Shown here: positions 26,702 through 34,817 of the stretch, one piece after another | How the letters are laid out: each line of letters starts with the position of its first letter | Position numbering within the stretch: position 1 is the stretch's first letter | Assembly (NCBI GenBank): GCA_001874305.1 | Contig: MPCU01000003.1 | Coordinates: 496,001 to 560,000 of the forward strand | Source of the DNA: Bacteriovorax sp. MedPE-SWde | Lineage (GTDB): Bacteria > Bdellovibrionota > Bacteriovoracia > Bacteriovoracales > Bacteriovoracaceae | Direction: 5' to 3' | DNA length: 64,000 nucleotides | Translations under genes and position numbers: made by a program | The notes under the pieces: model-generated | What the model was told of the DNA's origin: nothing | The model's database searches: none | The model's input: only the letters and a program-made list of their open reading frames with translations

Positions 26702-27496
26702 TTAGTCTAGTTGATTAGTGCTGTATTCTTGTAATGTACTTAAAAAGACTTCACTAAATTCTTCAGTTGAAAATGGATTTTGATTTGTTACTAGGAATCT
26801 ATCTTTTTCAACGTGGGACATCTTAGGAAGAGCTGAGTGGGCATTATACCCATGGTCATCGAGCTGAAATCTTATCATTCGGTGTTTAGCTTTGCCATCC
26901 ATAATAAAGTTTTCAATATATAGCTCCTCAAAAATTGAAACAGATGTAACATCGAATCCCTTGAGCGGATTATTACCAAGCTTTGCGACATTGACTAATA
27001 GAGCTGGTGAGTGACAAATTAATCCAATAGGTTTCTTTGCTAAAGCAAACCTTTGAATAAGGGAAGTGACAGTATCATTTTCAAACAAATCTACCATTAC
27101 TCCCTGACCACCAGGTATGACTATCGCATCATACTTTTCAAAGTCATGAAGAGCATTCTTTAGAGACTTGGGATTATTAAACTTAGTATCAGTCTTGGTA
27201 AATTCAAATGCTTCGTTAACGAGATTGCCATCTACCCAGTAATCAAGTTTTAGACTTTCGGGATCAACTGGGGCAACCTTTGCATTTATTGTAGCAAAGC
27301 TCACTTCATGGCCGGCATCTACAATATCTTTATAAGGAACATAGAACTCATTAAGAAAGAAGCCCGTATTTCGAACTTTCCCATTTTGTAGCTCTTGCTT
27401 ATCTGCAGTTGTAAGAACAAAGAGAACATGATCCTTAGCGAGAACATTTGATACTAATAGGGTTAGTAAAGTAATTGTCATGGTGATTATGCGCAT
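26702..27496 (-). CDS. Exported DJ-1/PfpI family protein
   Basis: Class I glutamine-amidotransferase-like fold of the Hsp31/PfpI type with a signal peptide (MRIITMTITLLTLLVSNVLA). The nucleophile elbow is GLICHSPALL with Cys161 followed by His162, and VIPGGQGVM at 127-135 is the family's conserved turn. LNEFYVPYKDIVDAGHEV matches Hsp31-like proteins that act on glyoxals or misfolded proteins, but those are usually cytoplasmic. It lies 60 bases upstream of the Crp/Fnr gene start on the same strand, possibly with its own promoter (GGAG before the ATG). Confidence 0.85.
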   Translation of the reverse strand: MRIITMTITLLTLLVSNVLAKDHVLFVLTTADKQELQNGKVRNTGFFLNEFYVPYKDIVDAGHEVSFATINAKVAPVDPESLKLDYWVDGNLVNEAFEFTKTDTKFNNPKSLKNALHDFEKYDAIVIPGGQGVMVDLFENDTVTSLIQRFALAKKPIGLICHSPALLVNVAKLGNNPLKGFDVTSVSIFEELYIENFIMDGKAKHRMIRFQLDDHGYNAHSALPKMSHVEKDRFLVTNQNPFSTEEFSEVFLSTLQEYSTNQLD

Positions 27497-27576
27497 TGTT
27501 TCTCCTTTTTTGATAGTTTATAGCAGCTTATAGGAGTATGTGATGCGAGTAATTAACTTGGGTTTATTCCTATTAA

Positions 27577-27605
27577 TTTACTAATTATCACTTGATGGAT
27601 AGAAT
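27577..27605 (+). promoter_or_regulatory. Promoter close to the GDPD start codon
   Basis: -35 TTTACT (27577-27582), 17-base spacer and -10 TAGAAT (27600-27605) place the transcription start at or beside the ATG at 27612. No ribosome-binding site is present, so the mRNA may be leaderless. Confidence 0.4.
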
Positions 27606-27611
27606 ATATTT

Positions 27612-28442
27612 ATGTTGAAACTTCTTACCTCGCTTATATTCATATTGAACCTAAGCTTTGCTACTCATGCAAAAACTCTTCCTATCGCACATCGAGGTGC
27701 CTCAGCATACGCACCCGAAAATACAATCAGCTCCATAAGAAAAGCAATTGAGCTAGGATCTAAGTATATTGAAATAGATGTTCATATGACTAAAGATGGA
27801 GAAGTTGTTGCTATTCACGACTCTACTATCGATCGAACGTCTAATTCTTCAGGTTCGGTAGCAGATTTTACCATTGCTCAGTTAAGAGGGCATGACTTTG
27901 GTACATGGTTTTCAAAAGAGTTTTCGAAGGAAAAAATCCCGACACTAAAAGAAGTTCTAAAAGTGATGACGTCGGAATCTATCTTAATTATTGAACTCAA
28001 GTATGGAGCTGATACATATCCAGAAATTGAAAAGAAAATTGTCGATACCGTAGTAAAGATGGGGCTTTCAAAGAATGTAATTCTAAAGTCGTTTAGCTAT
28101 GAAATTCTAAATACCTTTGAAAAAATCGCCCCAAATATTGATCGCCTATATTGTACTTTTTGGGGAAATAGTTGGCTTACAATTGATAACTTTCTACGTT
28201 TTAAGGGAATCTTCGATAGGGGCTCTTTTAAATATCTACAAGTACATAAGTTCTTTTTAACAAAGGAGCTTGTTGATAAGGCCCACGAAAAAGGTATCAA
28301 AGTTGTTGTCTGGGATGTTCACGATAAGGAATCGATGAAAGAATTTCAAAGTATGGGAGTTGATTTTATCGAATCAGATAATCCAGATTATGTTATTGAG
28401 ATTCAAAAGAATCCCAAATCATTTGAGAAACCTGTCCCATAA
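27612..28442 (+). CDS. Exported glycerophosphodiester phosphodiesterase
   Basis: GDPD-family TIM-barrel enzyme that splits glycerophosphodiesters into glycerol-3-phosphate and alcohol. A signal peptide (MLKLLTSLIFILNLSFATHA) puts it in the periplasm. Active-site residues are visible: His27-Arg28 in AHRGA, Glu54 and Asp56 in YIEIDVHMTKDG, and His69 in VAIHDSTIDRTS. The length of 276 residues fits the UgpQ-like short form. Its 3' end overlaps the convergent LysR gene by 50 bases. Confidence 0.92.
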   Translation: MLKLLTSLIFILNLSFATHAKTLPIAHRGASAYAPENTISSIRKAIELGSKYIEIDVHMTKDGEVVAIHDSTIDRTSNSSGSVADFTIAQLRGHDFGTWFSKEFSKEKIPTLKEVLKVMTSESILIIELKYGADTYPEIEKKIVDTVVKMGLSKNVILKSFSYEILNTFEKIAPNIDRLYCTFWGNSWLTIDNFLRFKGIFDRGSFKYLQVHKFFLTKELVDKAHEKGIKVVVWDVHDKESMKEFQSMGVDFIESDNPDYVIEIQKNPKSFEKPVP

Positions 28443-29268
28443 ATGCATTCTTTCTTTTACAGATATACATCTCAACTTCATCATCATCTTTAAACTTCTT
28501 TAAGTGTGTTAATGTGCCTTTTCTTATTTCATCTTTTACGATGTGAAGAGGGAGTCTTCCCCAGCCAAGACCGTTCATGATGATATCTTTTTTAGAAGGA
28601 GTGTCGGTAACTTTCCATTTTAAAGATTTTGAATGAACGCCTATCTTATGATCTTTATCTTGAATTGTACTTCTCTGAACAATTTGTGGGTATTTATAGA
28701 GCTCTTCTTTTGTTTGCTTTTTTGATGGAAGCTCTAAGAATGAGTGATCACTCGAGATAACTAATACAAGTTCCACCTTTCCAATACTTTTGTATTCGAG
28801 TTCTCTCTTATTATGTACATTCTCAAAAATTGCGATATCAACGAGTTCTCTTTGAAGCATCTTCTCACCACTTAGAATTTCTTTTTCAAGTAGGATCTCC
28901 GTAGAAGGAAACTTATTCATTGCATTCTTAATAACGGGGTAGAGTAGTTTAATATCAAAGATTCCAGAGACAGACATACTAAGGTTCATTTCAACTTCTG
29001 ATGCGATGAGTTTGCAGTAGTCGTGAAGCTCGGACATATTTTTTAAGACTTTGTGGGATCGATAAAGAAAGGCCTCTCCTTGAGGTGTTACTTTTGAGCG
29101 ATAAGATGATCTGTCCAGTAAAGGAAAGCCTAGTTGTTCTTCGAGATTTTTTACCGAATACATAACAGCTGACTTCGCTTTATTTAGCTTTAGACTGGCC
29201 TTCTGGAAGCTACCTGTTTCGCTAACTGCTTGAAAACATTCAATTTGATCTATGGTTATCCAATACAT
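28393..29268 (-). CDS. LysR-family transcriptional regulator
   Basis: N-terminal LysR winged helix (IDQIECFQAVSETGSFQKASLKLNKAKSAVMYSVKNLEEQLGFPLLDRS) and a substrate-binding-like C-terminal domain. An ATG at 29286 is in frame, but the ATG at 29268 is preferred. It starts MYWITIDQIECF as usual for the family, and a TATAAT six bases upstream would make the mRNA leaderless, with 29286 lying inside the promoter. A 22-bp palindrome covers that -10 and the start codon. The divergent SDR gene is the likely target. The C-terminus overlaps GDPD by 50 bases. Confidence 0.85.
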   Translation of the reverse strand: MYWITIDQIECFQAVSETGSFQKASLKLNKAKSAVMYSVKNLEEQLGFPLLDRSSYRSKVTPQGEAFLYRSHKVLKNMSELHDYCKLIASEVEMNLSMSVSGIFDIKLLYPVIKNAMNKFPSTEILLEKEILSGEKMLQRELVDIAIFENVHNKRELEYKSIGKVELVLVISSDHSFLELPSKKQTKEELYKYPQIVQRSTIQDKDHKIGVHSKSLKWKVTDTPSKKDIIMNGLGWGRLPLHIVKDEIRKGTLTHLKKFKDDDEVEMYICKRKNAFMGQVSQMIWDSFESQ

Positions 29269-29287
29269 GGTCTCATTATAGACCATG
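29266..29287. promoter_or_regulatory. Palindrome over the LysR gene promoter and start codon
   Basis: CATGGTCT and AGACCATG are perfect 8-bp arms with a 6-base spacer. Read leftward, the spacer and its edge supply -10 TATAAT (29280-29275); a TCAACA -35 lies 17 bases upstream (29303-29298). The right-hand codon of the palindrome is the ATG at 29268. Confidence 0.5.
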
Positions 29288-29297
29288 ATGTGAAAAA

Positions 29298-29345
29298 TGT
29301 TGATCTTTTTTTAGATCCAGTTTGGACGTAGAGTAAATATCAACA
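29298..29345. promoter_or_regulatory. Inverted TGTTGAT/ATCAACA pair in the LysR-SDR intergenic region
   Basis: TGTTGAT (29298-29304) and ATCAACA (29339-29345) are inverted 7-base arms 34 bases apart. One arm forms the presumed -35 of the LysR gene and the other lies 11 bases before the SDR start. They may be LysR half-sites. Confidence 0.3.
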
Positions 29346-29356
29346 AGGAGATAATT

Positions 29357-30118
29357 ATGAGTACAAAGAAATTTTCAAACAAAGTCGCAGTCGTTACAGG
29401 TGGTAATAGTGGAATAGGTTATGCCACGGCAAAAAAGCTAAAAGAAGAGGGTGCAACTGTCATCATTACTGGTCGCTCTAAAGAAAAAGTACAAGAGGCA
29501 GCGGCTGAGTTAGGGGTCATTGGCCATACTGCAGATGCTAGTAATTTACAGGCACTAGATGGATTAATCGAGTTTGTAAAAAAGGAAGTTGGTAGTGTTG
29601 ATATCCTTTTTAATAATGCTGGTATTTTCGCACCTGCTCCAGTTGGGCAAATCTCAGAAGAAATGTTTGACCATCAAATGGGTATAAACTTTAAAGGAGC
29701 ACTATTTACCGTTGAAAAGTTTTTACCTCTTTTGAATGATGCTGCTTCAATTATAAATCTATCGTCTGTGAATGCATATACGGGAATGCCTAATACTGCA
29801 GTCTACGCAGCTTCAAAAGCTGCTCTTAATGCATACACAAGAACTGCTGCTACAGAACTTGCACCAAGAGGAATTAGAATAAACTCAGTTAATCCTGGTC
29901 CAGTACAAACTGCAATTTTTGGAAAAACAGGTATGCCTGAAGAGCAGCTCACAGGCTTTGCCGAAGCTATGCAAAATCGTATTCCACTTAAGAGGTTTGG
30001 ACGTCCTGAGGAAATTGCAGAGCTCGTCCTATTCTTAGCAAGTGATAACGCCTCTTTTATTACTGGAGCAGAATATAATATTGATGGTGGAATTAATATT
30101 AATCCACTTCTTGGTTAA
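29357..30118 (+). CDS. Short-chain dehydrogenase/reductase
   Basis: Classical SDR of 253 residues: cofactor motif TGGNSGIG at 15-22, NNAG in DILFNNAGIF, catalytic Ser in INLSSVNAYTG and YxxxK in AVYAASKAAL, then VNPGPVQT and the C-terminal FITGAEYNIDGG. These belong to the FabG-like/glucose dehydrogenase type; TGRSKEK suggests NADPH preference. AAGGAG lies at proper distance. It is divergent from a LysR gene that probably controls it. The substrate is unknown. Confidence 0.92.
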   Translation: MSTKKFSNKVAVVTGGNSGIGYATAKKLKEEGATVIITGRSKEKVQEAAAELGVIGHTADASNLQALDGLIEFVKKEVGSVDILFNNAGIFAPAPVGQISEEMFDHQMGINFKGALFTVEKFLPLLNDAASIINLSSVNAYTGMPNTAVYAASKAALNAYTRTAATELAPRGIRINSVNPGPVQTAIFGKTGMPEEQLTGFAEAMQNRIPLKRFGRPEEIAELVLFLASDNASFITGAEYNIDGGININPLLG

Positions 30119-30129
30119 ACAAATAAAAA

Positions 30130-30147
30130 GGGAAGGGAGACCTTCCC
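30130..30147 (-). terminator. Leftward rho-independent terminator
   Basis: GGGAAGG and CCTTCCC form a perfect 7-bp stem with a GAGA tetraloop. The U-tract (TTTTTATTT) is on the minus strand only; the plus side continues ACATATC. It would stop transcripts arriving from the leftward lipoprotein gene at 30508-30855. Confidence 0.6.
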
Positions 30148-30184
30148 ACATATCAACCAAGTATAGAGATTTAGGAACCAAGAG

Positions 30185-30511
30185 ATGAAAATAAAATATT
30201 ATCACTTTCATTTATATTACGACCCTCAAAATATTAATGTGGCAACTAAGGTTAGTGAAAAACTTAGTTCAATTTTTGATCTTGAAATTGGACGATTGTG
30301 GAATAAGCCTGTTGGGCCGCACCCTGTAGGCTCATGCCAGGTTACTGTTCCAGTAGAGTTATTTGAAAAAGTAGCAGCGTGGTTTCTAGAAAACCGTAAT
30401 GGAATTGATATTTTTATTCATCCAATCACTGGTGATAATATTGCAGATCATAGAGACTATATAATGTGGATTGGTAAGTCGTATAAGTTACATACTAACT
30501 TCTTTACTTAA
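30185..30511 (+). CDS. DOPA 4,5-dioxygenase family protein
   Basis: Small 108-residue protein of the DOPA-dioxygenase family: YYHFHLYYDPQ at the N-terminus, GPHPVGSCQVTVP in the middle and WFLENRNGIDIFIHPITGD with HRDYIMWIG at the end. The repeated histidines are the presumed metal ligands. Bacterial members are extradiol-type dioxygenases or of unknown activity. It ends by overlapping the convergent lipoprotein gene by four bases. Confidence 0.85.
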   Translation: MKIKYYHFHLYYDPQNINVATKVSEKLSSIFDLEIGRLWNKPVGPHPVGSCQVTVPVELFEKVAAWFLENRNGIDIFIHPITGDNIADHRDYIMWIGKSYKLHTNFFT

Positions 30512-30855
30512 ATTGTTCGACAACTAAACAGTTCCCAAAAATAAGACTTCTTTCTCTCAAGTCCTTCTTGGGCATACTCTTTTTCTACATAGTAGAGAAT
30601 TTCGGCGACCTGCTCTTTTTCAACAGGGTGTCTGAAAGCTTGAAATATGTCCTCGTAGTCGAGGTTGTTTTGTATATCTTCAACTTGAGGTGAGGATATA
30701 CTTAGCTTACTTGGTGACTTAACTTGCGAGAATGACATAAGTGAACTTCCACAACTTAGACTTGAGTGTCCATTTAAAGACGCCGGTGTTCGAGATACCT
30801 GACTTGAACAACTAGTTATTGTGAATGTGAGTATAGCAAGCGCTAGAATTCTCAT
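30508..30855 (-). CDS. Small hypothetical lipoprotein
   Basis: The signal MRILALAILTFTITSC gives a lipobox ending at Cys16, so a lipidated protein of about 100 residues is expected. The mature part is Ser-rich first (SLSCGSSLMSFSQVKSPS) and then acidic and helical (EDIFQAFRHPVEKEQVAEILYYVEKEY). I recognise no domain. The start lies three bases from one arm of a 10-bp inverted repeat shared with the divergent gene at 30921. Confidence 0.6.
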   Translation of the reverse strand: MRILALAILTFTITSCSSQVSRTPASLNGHSSLSCGSSLMSFSQVKSPSKLSISSPQVEDIQNNLDYEDIFQAFRHPVEKEQVAEILYYVEKEYAQEGLERKKSYFWELFSCRTI

Positions 30856-30858
30856 AAA

Positions 30859-30918
30859 TATCTTATCGACAATAGACTAAATTAGTTAAATAACGCAGTA
30901 AAAAGAGACGATAAGATA
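30859..30918. promoter_or_regulatory. Mirror-image elements before two divergent starts
   Basis: TATCTTATCG (30859-30868) and CGATAAGATA (30909-30918) are perfect inverted 10-base arms. Each lies two or three bases before a start codon: the leftward lipoprotein ATG and the rightward GTG at 30921. Both genes therefore begin with the same leader sequence. Confidence 0.45.
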
Positions 30919-30920
30919 GT

Positions 30921-32258
30921 GTGAAATTATTTATCAGAATATTACTCTATTCAATCATTTCAATGAATATCAACGCCTTCGATTTTAATAAAATTGAAGA
31001 TGTGAAATTAAGAGTTGATTTAGCTACCAGTATTTATAAAGCAAACGAAAGAATTGCTAAGAAGTTTAATATAGAATCTGATCTCGACAACCCTTCTGCT
31101 GAGTTCATTAATACAATTGCTGATGAACTAAAAAAAGAAGGGGAGAAAATTCTTAGAATGAGCTCTGAGAATTTTGTTGGTCCCACAATTAAAACATCAA
31201 GAATTAACAACTTAACTTCTAAAGTTCAATGGAAGAAGTTAGCTCGTTTAATGGTGACTAAGCTATCTACACTTAGAACTTATATTAGAAAGCAGGGCTT
31301 CTTCTATTTAGGATATGCTCTTTTTACTAATATTCTTCAATTTACAATTCCATCGCTTCTCGTGGCCGCGAACATGAATATACTAGGCTTTGCTGCGTTC
31401 TATATCTTAAGTGATCTTCCGGCATACCTTTATTATAAAGTCGCTCACAGTATTTATTATAAGCACAAGATGTTTCGCCTATTTGGTGGAAAAGAAAAGT
31501 ATCTAAAATTTAAGAAAATTGATGTTGAAGTTAAGAGTATTTTAAAACTATCTGATCACTCTGATATGTTACTTCCTATCCAGACTGATTCGGGAGCAGA
31601 ATCTATAGTATTAAAAGAAGATAAATTTTATCGAAAACTGCTAAAACGCTTTGGTTATAAAGATGATGGGCTAACTCTTTCGCAAGTTACTAAGTTTATA
31701 ATCGATGAGAATATAAATACGGGGCTAATTAAGGCGATTGTCGATAATGAGAGGCTTCCTGAAATGATGAAACTCTCTATGCTTACCTTAGAGATTCAAA
31801 GATCATCACCGGCCTCTGTTCAAACAGCATTTTTGACAAAATTCAATGACTACTTTGTCGGAGTAAAAGATACTTCTTCCATGGAAGAGGTTTATCAGTG
31901 GGTTAATAAGATACTAAAGACTGAAGATCTCGATGAGCTTGTTGAGCAAGCAACGAATATGCCAAAATCATTCAAATCATCTGAACAATTTGTAATTCTA
32001 TGGCAGGAAGTTATTCTTCCTAGAATTGCTGATAAGAAAGATATGATGAGCTTTAATCAATATCGAAAGTTATCAGGAACTTTCCAATTATTTAAAGTTA
32101 ATATCTATAAGAATGAACTTTCTTTAAGCTCGAGTGAGTTTCAAAACCACTTTGAAAAATACCTCTCAACATCTTTTGGGCAGGCGAAAGTGAATTGTGG
32201 TGAAAAAATAGATTTATTTATAGGAACGATGGTTAAAAAATTTAAGAAGGGATTATAA
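30921..32258 (+). CDS. Exported membrane-associated protein of unknown function
   Basis: A signal peptide (MKLFIRILLYSIISMNINA) is followed by a 110-residue mostly helical region, two or three hydrophobic segments at about 126-175 (FFYLGYALFTNILQFTIPSLLVAANM, LGFAAFYILSDLPAYLYY) and a long soluble helical C-terminal part of some 260 residues with many charged residues. I recognise no family. GTG 30921 is the only sensible start; CGATAAGATA just before it is shared with the divergent lipoprotein. The next gene, for another exported protein, starts three bases after its stop, so the two may act together. Confidence 0.65.
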   Translation: MKLFIRILLYSIISMNINAFDFNKIEDVKLRVDLATSIYKANERIAKKFNIESDLDNPSAEFINTIADELKKEGEKILRMSSENFVGPTIKTSRINNLTSKVQWKKLARLMVTKLSTLRTYIRKQGFFYLGYALFTNILQFTIPSLLVAANMNILGFAAFYILSDLPAYLYYKVAHSIYYKHKMFRLFGGKEKYLKFKKIDVEVKSILKLSDHSDMLLPIQTDSGAESIVLKEDKFYRKLLKRFGYKDDGLTLSQVTKFIIDENINTGLIKAIVDNERLPEMMKLSMLTLEIQRSSPASVQTAFLTKFNDYFVGVKDTSSMEEVYQWVNKILKTEDLDELVEQATNMPKSFKSSEQFVILWQEVILPRIADKKDMMSFNQYRKLSGTFQLFKVNIYKNELSLSSSEFQNHFEKYLSTSFGQAKVNCGEKIDLFIGTMVKKFKKGL

Positions 32259-32260
32259 AA

Positions 32261-32767
32261 ATGGGTAGTTTATTAAAAGTATTTATGAAGTTAGTAATTA
32301 GTTTTTCTTGTATATTATTATCATCATCAATTCATGCTTTAAGTTGTGACACATTTGAAAATGGAACGAAAACCATGTGTAATGATTATGCTGATTCAGG
32401 GAATGCTTCTAAACTAAAAAAACTTTGTTCTGCTGGAGATTTTCGAACAACTAAAAATAAATTTAATAACGGACCGTGTAGTGAATCAAACCTTGCGGCA
32501 AAGTGTGTAGTTAAAAGTAGAAATGTTAGTACTTTCTACTATAAAGGCAGTGACCTCTCTGCTGAAGAAATGCAGAAGGGTTGTAAATTCTTTAAAGATG
32601 GTGTTTTTACAAATATTTCAGCTAAATCAAACCCTGGAGATACCCAGAAAATGAATAACCTTATGAATAATCTAAATAAAAACCCTAAAATGAAGAAGTA
32701 CATGGACTGTGTTAAAAGTGCTCGAGGTCCACAAGCGATGGGTAAGTGCCGATCTCTTTTAATGTAG
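32261..32767 (+). CDS. Exported cysteine-rich protein of unknown function
   Basis: A signal peptide ends near SSSIHA (residue 27; an internal ATG at 32285 would give a shorter one). The mature protein has many cysteines (DTFENGTKTMC, KKLC, NGPC, AAKC, KGC, MDC, GKC), which suggests several disulphides, and a middle part rich in Asn and Met (KMNNLMNNLNKNPKMKK). AAGGG lies before the ATG. It is co-transcribed with the preceding exported protein. No family is recognised; a secreted or periplasmic structural or binding role is only a guess. Confidence 0.65.
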   Translation: MGSLLKVFMKLVISFSCILLSSSIHALSCDTFENGTKTMCNDYADSGNASKLKKLCSAGDFRTTKNKFNNGPCSESNLAAKCVVKSRNVSTFYYKGSDLSAEEMQKGCKFFKDGVFTNISAKSNPGDTQKMNNLMNNLNKNPKMKKYMDCVKSARGPQAMGKCRSLLM

Positions 32768-32837
32768 AAATAAGAATTCGGTCTTACATCAAGATATGCT
32801 TTAAAAGTCCGATAAATTTGTTATGCTATATCCTACT

Positions 32838-34139
32838 ATGATGAAGTTTATACTACTTATGACAATTATTGTCGGGCTATATAGCTGCGATAAGCCTAGG
32901 AGCGAAGAACAAGTTGCTCCTGTAATGACTCTTTTGAGCGCCCCACGTGTTGAAAATACCGTGATAAAAGGTGAAGTGAAAAGGGGACAAGGTCTATACC
33001 AAGCACTGAAAAGTGTTTCTATAGTTAATTCTCAAGCATTAAAACTTATTAATGAGTTACGTGATGAAGTTGAATTCTCAAAATTAAAAGTTGGTGATCG
33101 ACTGGTCGCAACATTTAATGAAAGTAAACAACTTATAAACTTCTCTTTCTCTCAGAACTCTGTTGAAACACATGTTGTGACTTTAAATAAAAAAACAGGA
33201 AAGTGGGATTACTCACTTAATGTTTTAGAGACTTCTTGGCGACCAAGATTGCTAGAGGGGAAGCTTCGTTCAGGTTCAACTCTTGAAGATGATCTCATTG
33301 CAACTGGCCTTGAAAGATCAGTAGTAAATGAAGTTGTTAATGTTTTACTATGTAAGGTTAATTTTAGAATGAATGCTCGAGAGGGCGATAGATATAAAAT
33401 TCTTTTAAGTGAGAGAAAGCACAAAGACAATATCGTTGGAACCAAAGTTCTCTTTACTTCATATAGTGGAACAAGGGCGGGAAAACATGAGGCCTTCTAC
33501 TATGAAGACGAAGAGAAGGGCTCAACTTATACTGCACACTATACGGAAAGTGGGCAGGCGCTAATAAGCTCTGGTTTAAGATATCCTCTTTCAAGACTTC
33601 ATGTGCGCTCTAGCTATGGATGGAGAAGACATCCTGTTACTGGAAAGCGAGCTATGCACAGAGGTGTTGATTTACGAGGTAGACATGGAGCAAAAGTTCA
33701 TGCTGTTGCTGCAGGTAAAGTCGTTATTTCAACATTTAATAAATTTGCTGGAAATAAAATTGGAATAAGACATAAAGACGGTTCTACTTCATTCTATTAC
33801 CATCTCTCTAGACGTGGGGTGAGTGTAGGAAGTTGGGTTAGATCTCACCAAGTTATTGGGAGAGTTGGTGCTACAGGAAGAGTAACTGGTGCACATCTTC
33901 ATTTTGGATTTAAGAAACCAAATGGAAGATGGATGAATCCTCTAAACAAAAGAATGATTGCGACACCAAGACTGAGTGGACAACGCTATATAAACCTCAC
34001 ACATCAAATCTCTATGCATAAGGGAACACTAGCTGATCTTGAAATTAGCAAGGAAACAAAGTACCTTGTAGCAAACCTACAGCACTTTGAAAGGCCAGAG
34101 CTTACTTATAAAGACTTTAGCTTATTACCACGCTTGTAA
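32838..34139 (+). CDS. M23-family peptidoglycan endopeptidase lipoprotein
   Basis: C-terminal LytM/M23 domain with zinc ligands in MHRGVDLRG (HxxxD) and GAHLHFGF (HxH), plus YYHLSRRGVSVGSWVRSHQVIGRVGATG between them, as in active MepM/YebA-type DD-endopeptidases. The N-terminal 220 residues match the OapA/Csd3-like regulatory region (QGLYQALKSVSIVNSQALKLINELR). A lipobox (GLYSC) follows the signal. An ATG at 32823 is in frame, but it lies in a TGCTATATC extended -10, so ATG 32838 or 32841 is preferred. Cell-wall remodelling is the known role; in a predator such enzymes may also act on prey walls. Confidence 0.88.
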   Translation: MMKFILLMTIIVGLYSCDKPRSEEQVAPVMTLLSAPRVENTVIKGEVKRGQGLYQALKSVSIVNSQALKLINELRDEVEFSKLKVGDRLVATFNESKQLINFSFSQNSVETHVVTLNKKTGKWDYSLNVLETSWRPRLLEGKLRSGSTLEDDLIATGLERSVVNEVVNVLLCKVNFRMNAREGDRYKILLSERKHKDNIVGTKVLFTSYSGTRAGKHEAFYYEDEEKGSTYTAHYTESGQALISSGLRYPLSRLHVRSSYGWRRHPVTGKRAMHRGVDLRGRHGAKVHAVAAGKVVISTFNKFAGNKIGIRHKDGSTSFYYHLSRRGVSVGSWVRSHQVIGRVGATGRVTGAHLHFGFKKPNGRWMNPLNKRMIATPRLSGQRYINLTHQISMHKGTLADLEISKETKYLVANLQHFERPELTYKDFSLLPRL

Positions 34140-34201
34140 TTGGCAAATCACCTAAATTCAAATACCATCTACTCATATAACTAACTTTAAGGAGTTTCAG
34201 T

Positions 34202-34810
34202 ATGAGTGATGGAAAGATGCAAGAGTTAATCGATAAGATCAGAAAACAATATCCTACTCTTACTAATAAGAAGGGCGACCTCGGAAGTTATGTTTATATC
34301 GTAAAGAATCGCGAAATCCTTATTGCTGTTGAAAGAACAAATAGTGATGCTGAGTATGCCTTAACTGGTGACGTTACAGACCTCAAACACTCCAAGTCTG
34401 GAATTTCTATGATGGCTTCTGCCTACAATAGAACAAGAAATAATATCTACTATATCCCTTCGACTAAAACTAAAGGCGCAGAGATAGAAAGAGAACTTAA
34501 GCAGATTGAAAAGAACATAAAGACTATAGTTCTTGGACATTATGGGATCTCAAATAAGAAAGCAGGTGATTTATACTGCAGTGGAACTATTAAGAATAAA
34601 GAAGTAGCGAATCTACTTAAGAGATTTCTCTATGAAGGTCTATCTCCTGATGCTCGAAGAGAGCTAAATGAGCCAATGTTCTCTTTTACAGAACTACTAG
34701 AAATGGTAAATGAAGACGGAGAAGCTTGGCATAATATAATCCATAATAAAAAGTCAGCTCTACTCGCTTGTAAACTTCTAGGTGTAAGTCCAAAGCAATT
34801 ACCAGAGTAA
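34202..34810 (+). CDS. Uncharacterised soluble protein
   Basis: A 202-residue protein without signal peptide or membrane segment. It opens with a helix (MQELIDKIRKQYPTL) and a strand-rich part (SYVYIVKNREILIAVERTNSDAEYALTGD), then a long charged helical region. I do not recognise a domain. AAGGAG precedes the ATG at proper spacing, and it ends seven bases before an AraC-GyrI regulator gene with which it is probably co-transcribed. Confidence 0.65.
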   Translation: MSDGKMQELIDKIRKQYPTLTNKKGDLGSYVYIVKNREILIAVERTNSDAEYALTGDVTDLKHSKSGISMMASAYNRTRNNIYYIPSTKTKGAEIERELKQIEKNIKTIVLGHYGISNKKAGDLYCSGTIKNKEVANLLKRFLYEGLSPDARRELNEPMFSFTELLEMVNEDGEAWHNIIHNKKSALLACKLLGVSPKQLPE

Positions 34811-34817
34811 ATAGAGA

